Shown here: positions 44,501 to 44,538 of the stretch, piece by piece
Layout of the letters: each line of letters starts with the position of its first letter
Numbering within the stretch: the stretch's first letter is position 1
Assembly (NCBI GenBank): GCA_014729675.1
Contig: WJJM01000068.1
Span: forward strand, 1 to 44,538
Source: Candidatus Woesearchaeota archaeon
GTDB taxonomy: Archaea; Nanobdellota; Nanobdellia; Woesearchaeales; WJKL01
DNA: 44,538 nucleotides
Reading direction: 5' to 3'
Program-made: the position numbers and the translations under genes
Notes under the pieces: model-generated
Database searches by the model: none
What the model saw: the letters and a program-made list of their open reading frames with translations, nothing else
Told to the model about the DNA's origin: nothing

Positions 44501-44538
44501 AGATAAAAGATATAGAAAAGCAAAGGCAAAAAAATATA
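32542..44538 (+). CDS. Giant multidomain subtilisin-family surface protein (open at right edge)
   Basis: One uninterrupted frame of 3999 codons to the window end, absent from the ORF track. I read it codon by codon and saw no stop. Order: membrane anchor (about 12-31); beta domain; propeptide-like region (about 195-320); S8 protease with Asp354 (IIDTGIQ), His402 (DHGTHCAG), Asn500 (SASGNTGN) and Ser564 (GTSMATPHAAG). Then come DUF11/CARDB-like repeats, a GEVED-like domain (ending GETEDYYV), four thrombospondin-like W..W..C..QSRNRTQ repeats (37072-37680), an FN3-like domain, Ig/PKD-like repeats (39890-41370) and a ladder of eight N-glycosylation sequons (42007-42126). Cys-rich modules, amphipathic YIPxSM repeats (43351-43900), a transmembrane helix (3794-3813) and a cytoplasmic Lys/Glu coiled coil follow. 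It has anchors at both ends and is probably a giant surface protease or adhesin. The true C-terminus is outside. Confidence 0.88.
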   Translation, partial: MIAEEKGGKGTVILFLLALVSLAFLLYVEFNGLEDITGRNVLDFSNVSLDGYNDSIIVEFNASGEKIVYIELEERTYSLARMDIVGRNETGEYPYIPRVDVLDDGEFEWANTGRFDSAEETDDFSSDLNLYISNCGEYPCPVPIKVYSDSAGIIELKNLYLVFGGEAEQPLPPASSPISSLEPAKIDSGIEEEIQEKSEAKVIVVLKDEPVETGMTGITGQPVKEIRKDIFKEKKAERLEKIKQKVKEKQEKVLSELELEDKTERGILGIAQEKKAEFKLERKYSTVNAFSGKVTEEGLRKLEDNPDVEAVYLVPTLHISLDDTVPLIQADHMHNYSVDGENITGKGQTICIIDTGIQTDHPDFQNRVIDEYCYCTASDYGNGGCCHDNTNESDVGDDDNDHGTHCAGIAAADGTVVGVAPESNLIAIKVCDSSGDCDGDDMMAGMDWCIANSTRYNISVISMSLGDWNPHSPGNCPDWMDSSINNAHDSDILFVSASGNTGNTTGIDYPACSQNTTGIGAVTKSDVIWTGTSRHPDLLDILAPGAGVYSTVPTDNYATNTGTSMATPHAAGAAALIYQYAELEGLSFSVDDVVELMIDNGKTIGDYSRVDFSGIFLKLEENITANLTAYSLGKEGIGKIGFYNYTEFGNILDRINISYNYAEIDASSALEYNKSAIITLDGLNFDSPFVEYFNGTEFEECNSTTDPACINISYNGSRFVFNVSHFTGFRAAEGGNDSGEGVESATITKTALNESVINGSIIQFIVNITNTGITDFTNYELTDRFNKSYINYTGANRTPDDIRYDGGEIEWLINLSAGESEIFLINFTTYTVGNTTNIIDMENSTGSSIGYDNESIEVLEEEEEETRLYDLGDAPDSCNHFYTDMETDPSMFSSGITADYPTVHNTTLKDNCGKTYGPCHENYFLILGRNITFEDEADVGNDEDFPDNNIKPNANESDFDSVIGTSFGMDDGLGSTGINYTNDMFNWEHCQNVSIPIDINISGGPYAADWNATLNIWIDYNKDGNWADSPWSQDTVMCGMQSVSEWVVQNDVAAQLNFGGFGPGQIIHYANFTAFSNISGYTWMRVQVTPGPINSMQYADGSGPAVCYEDGETEDYYVNITYLEEEEEGYFQNLSISKTSLDDNVTNGSTAEFLINITNTGNINFSSVELNDSYDINFLNYSSSSKAYEDNAYDGDIIWVVHDLASDSSSLIYVNFTALDVGNTTNHIFAENSTGSLMGYDNESIEILGEGEEEVQENVTNLSCEVTTNCTYTKVLGLSSLTNAHAELANESNYNYSICCRDISNTVNIVNDSGTVFIRLSDSTNAHVELPSEGNYAHDAYIGTDSLSNSVECSYLNTSGACSENTTCLMTLPTNISGNTNLQPGDCVTNPYLTSVCCGIVEDSAPIVTLLSPADNHYNDSAEPEEILFNCSATDDKLVDNISMYLTDKDDTNFKINYSCDIDAAKGSCSKRLNLTNGNYTWNCAAYDNISQETWGNNRTIVVNYTACIPELVNTTWTEWINISCVSGKMNQSRNRTQYDNNSCGIIANQTFYEYQLVGPDYENTTWGDWMNLTCVGSQMNQSRNRTQYDEYGCAPSITHYDYQLVGPNYENTSWSDWINISCLPDDTMNQSRNRTQYDEYGCAANQTFIEYRHTEFCDYCTPNMTNTSWRAYYNISPCYENDTIEQERNRTQYDSTYCGEVGNTTFFEQQIIACINPPSSVTGLVNISSTNETINWTWTNPSEADFNSTILYLNGSNIINLSSTIDSYKAAGLQPNSSYNLTVHTKDHNGNINYTDVSNIAQTTRNPILPIADNFSGEYGTTNFSDVSDITNVKNLTLARAGGRIKFPGSYGVDAEAENYDLNVLIGDGFVSVNTSALDTSFNASAEITINNVSCPSTVYYGGGLYSSSQEIVGEGNVCDAGTDPSCTNVTCMGNILTFTTSHFTGFASAATANLTIWDETDNTVKAPDEQIRFFANYTNSTGEIEGANCTINFNSSLNNNMGWNATSRLYEYNRSFSSTGMYGWNATCNKTGYDTLTASDTVIVMYNNTVPGMDMISLNPNTGMNNTAVNVTSIGANDTDGQQLRLECGDSTGNYNLCTGNYGSPERSCIFNSPWDDDSTHQVYCAVYDGVNYSIERNNQFFADNTAPVTLAVHNIEGDSTTKYWDSVEDNKTLIQVILNESEVNCRWSIVDAKYDDISSANECAVQGSLASCNVTPSSQINETNVTISCEDKYGNDQNVSQNLEVIYGVDWTKPTVYTTNNGMINPPGYSITFVETDVPAGTEIMTWYCNDTSDNCTPSTSIDNGSTVSYYGRGNWYVKWNATDEAGNVNMSGQTVVMINILPDVTMHWYEDLVNHTFNVYINASDIDNSQNLSCQIFHRHAAGGAWNITNMSLYSGTLTNGSFMGNISEADGYTGLDNIESFVNCTDGVEYYNSSPSTHILPNYLPTRPVVDLIPDNATTTNNLICNITNTSTDIDGDDINYTYEWYRDGILNRTVYYTNDTYNVLSADNTTKHENWNCTVIPYDNYENGTSDSDDITIANTPPAQPTVNIIPGLPITTDDLNCSVTGTDADNDSLNYTYRWYKDGDFNYSVYTNKTSIILGKSNTTKGEEWNCSVIAYDGEENGSMSSDSTVIQNAPPSAASGFNPRKFHNLTQKVKWTEGIDPDGDSVSSYLCVSTNSTWRDADVCDVVNLALTATPDYTFNLGELQHIGESRTYYVRIIETDGLLNSVDYDTNFNLTNLRPNATAVDVMPNMPNSLDTLICNYSFNDGDEDGENVSGAEFKWYVQDEGAGAFVEQAGQTNKTLDTGFDRDDVVKCAALVEDEYGLNDSAYRNGSTELILNAPPNIAIDLVPDNASSSDNLICNVTSSYDVDGDNLNYTYEWYKDDIFNRSIYTNQTFDIIGAGNTSDYEKWLCNVTPYDGIVNGTAISDYVVVGNAPPSFVSAVDDADIIKGGDNVTVSTESSDENGDMIWLYVCNSTSVSSAGCNDKQYCSNLTSLANASCSFASEIDNNLHKWYAYLYDNRTVQAVNDFEGNYTTDSDAPITDDDSVSDTTWYSSYVNISLNATDNIAGVNRTYYCVYDAGEAACTPNILSYNNPRSVEINCSGEESCQQIIRYYSADNVENVEGVKESFKVNIAVGSTVNNTNATNSTIINSTIINSTIINSTIINSTVINSTILNSTKVNCTIIDSIIENSVNYNCELRDVGEYGSRINDSDFNQSFVNESTIWNLSGFGDIRYDNVYGGNLSYNNYTYAVNSTLPSPWSLQNIYAQCGDGVCAGENVCGPDNNYPNCNYDCGPCPGTATAPSGGGGGASRRSICVEQWQCRPWGICYPNGTQYRECWDMNRCDDLYNQRIVTRINKTQKPATYRACSYVKECYPENNLFGPLTLNRTFKTYDDSYPGSEHLPENYILYIGNTLFGNVVSDEPIKDIRKYNYNFDATPGEYLLYVGNNDDASVIIEINGRGVVNPYDFNPSVHVITRKINLSSQNKIDIELRSKPGSSIVVWIGELCSCSVDSQCNGESFECDNEGICVSKPSCEDGIKNQDETGIDCGGSMCEACVEMPAAIIPRMTPYEHIMNFAVENIVWPISDFVRYAYMPFVRDTITATGKAFYGIASGTYSAVISLYGEVSSYLIEKYIPASMRLLETIYDSASSFIVEDYIPFSMSVLGGLWNGVRILTNSLGSLVTDIIIPFASYIVKETYDYVANVYIPWSMQIIGNVSSITGDALDALTDTIYRSAKDTARWSWETGIDMLNSTKDGLVNAGSFVKEEYIPWSLDIIGDNLIGFLMTLILVAAVILVVYGSRNYETIEMYRRYTNVKIKRGLEERRKRLEKQKKARDEAEKKKMLREKKEKEKEQRLEREKKIKQEKEKEKAYISSELERRFEKEKKRIEEERKKKAEEEAKEEKKKFDERQRRLEHKKRLQEAKEKHRKEIEEEKEKEKAYIQQELERRFRAEKKRIAEEKVRKDIKEKKLTKKQIKDIEKQRQKNI
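37072..37680 (+). repeat. Four tandem thrombospondin-like repeats in the giant protein
   Basis: Each unit has NTxW-x2-W at the start, a Cys, then MNQSRNRTQYD (or EQERNRTQYD) and a second Cys about 30 residues on. The WxxW, Gln and Arg spacing resembles thrombospondin type 1 repeats. Units are about 46-55 residues. DNA identity between units is high, suggesting recent duplication. Confidence 0.75.
42007..42126 (+). repeat. Pentapeptide NST-I-I ladder within the giant protein
   Basis: Eight consecutive 15-nt units: seven encode N-S-T-x-x and the last N-C-T. Codons for the same residues differ from unit to unit, so the pattern is held at protein level. Each unit carries an N-glycosylation sequon at a 5-residue period, the geometry of a right-handed beta helix turn. 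Confidence 0.85.
43921..44538 (+). repeat. C-terminal transmembrane helix and cytoplasmic charged coiled-coil repeats
   Basis: GFLMTLILVAAVILVVYGSR is the membrane helix. After it all residues are Lys/Glu/Arg-rich heptad-like sequence. The block EKEKEKAYIxxELERRFxxE occurs twice with a 210-nt (70-residue) period, at about 44170 and 44380. The frame runs off the window. Confidence 0.75.

Noticed and set aside
33520-44529. Many minus-strand and alternate-frame ORFs within the giant gene region
   Set aside because: All are shadows of one long plus-strand frame with coherent domains.

Overview
The window is AT-rich and archaeal. It carries Nop5 and fibrillarin, replication factor C large subunit, archaeal-type ValRS, GlyRS and CysRS, MacB-type permeases and a radical SAM enzyme. 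Gene spacing is very tight, with many 4-nt ATGA/GTGA overlaps. There are many small zinc-ribbon proteins and many lineage-specific secreted or membrane proteins. Promoters are of the leaderless archaeal type: an AT-rich TATA box lies about 25-28 bp upstream of the start codon of most first-in-operon genes. I read this as a small-genome DPANN archaeon, probably of the Pacearchaeota/Woesearchaeota kind. That placement is inference from gene content, not a tree. I see no rRNA, tRNA or CRISPR array.

Layout. 1-110: tail of a surface protein with a PEFS C-terminal sorting-like signal. 183-2007: nop5 and fibrillarin, split by an HNH-nuclease/membrane gene. 2008-3036: a hypothetical gene, a structured untranslated stretch and a zinc-finger protein. 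3038-5267 (minus): a cysteine-rich ArsR regulator, a zinc ribbon, iscS and iscU, with a second very Cys-rich protein upstream. 5427-8162: a LAGLIDADG homing-endonuclease gene broken into two ORFs, immediately followed by cysS. cysS is interrupted by a 33-nt in-frame insert with a stop codon that can fold into a bulge-helix-bulge-like structure. 8159-17310: secreted repeat and Cys-rich proteins, valS, a membrane-anchored thioredoxin, rfcL, and a PEFS surface protein coupled to a small 4-Cys secreted peptide. 17320-19951 (minus): two tandem membrane HExxH metalloproteases. 20068-22355: a small Rossmann-like protein and a three-gene membrane operon. 22455-27402: a GbsR-like regulator with a dyad at its promoter, an ABC ATPase, a CARDB-like ectoprotein and two MacB-like permeases. 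27457-32136: galT-like, DUF5752-like, radical SAM, hypotheticals, a small zinc ribbon and glyS. 32363-44538: an AbrB-like small protein coupled to a giant subtilisin-family surface protein of at least 3999 codons. That protein is open at the window edge and absent from the supplied ORF track.

How the genes fit together. Much of the window serves the cell surface. It holds PEFS-tailed proteins, an outward-facing thioredoxin among cysteine-rich exported proteins, membrane proteases, a MacB-like ABC system, and the giant protease with thrombospondin-like repeats, a ladder of N-glycosylation sequons and a cytoplasmic coiled-coil tail. The housekeeping set (three aminoacyl-tRNA synthetases, C/D-box RNP proteins, clamp loader, Fe-S assembly) is interspersed. 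The two most unusual items are the interrupted cysS next to a homing-endonuclease gene and the giant protease. All domain and function names come from reading motifs by eye; no searches were run.
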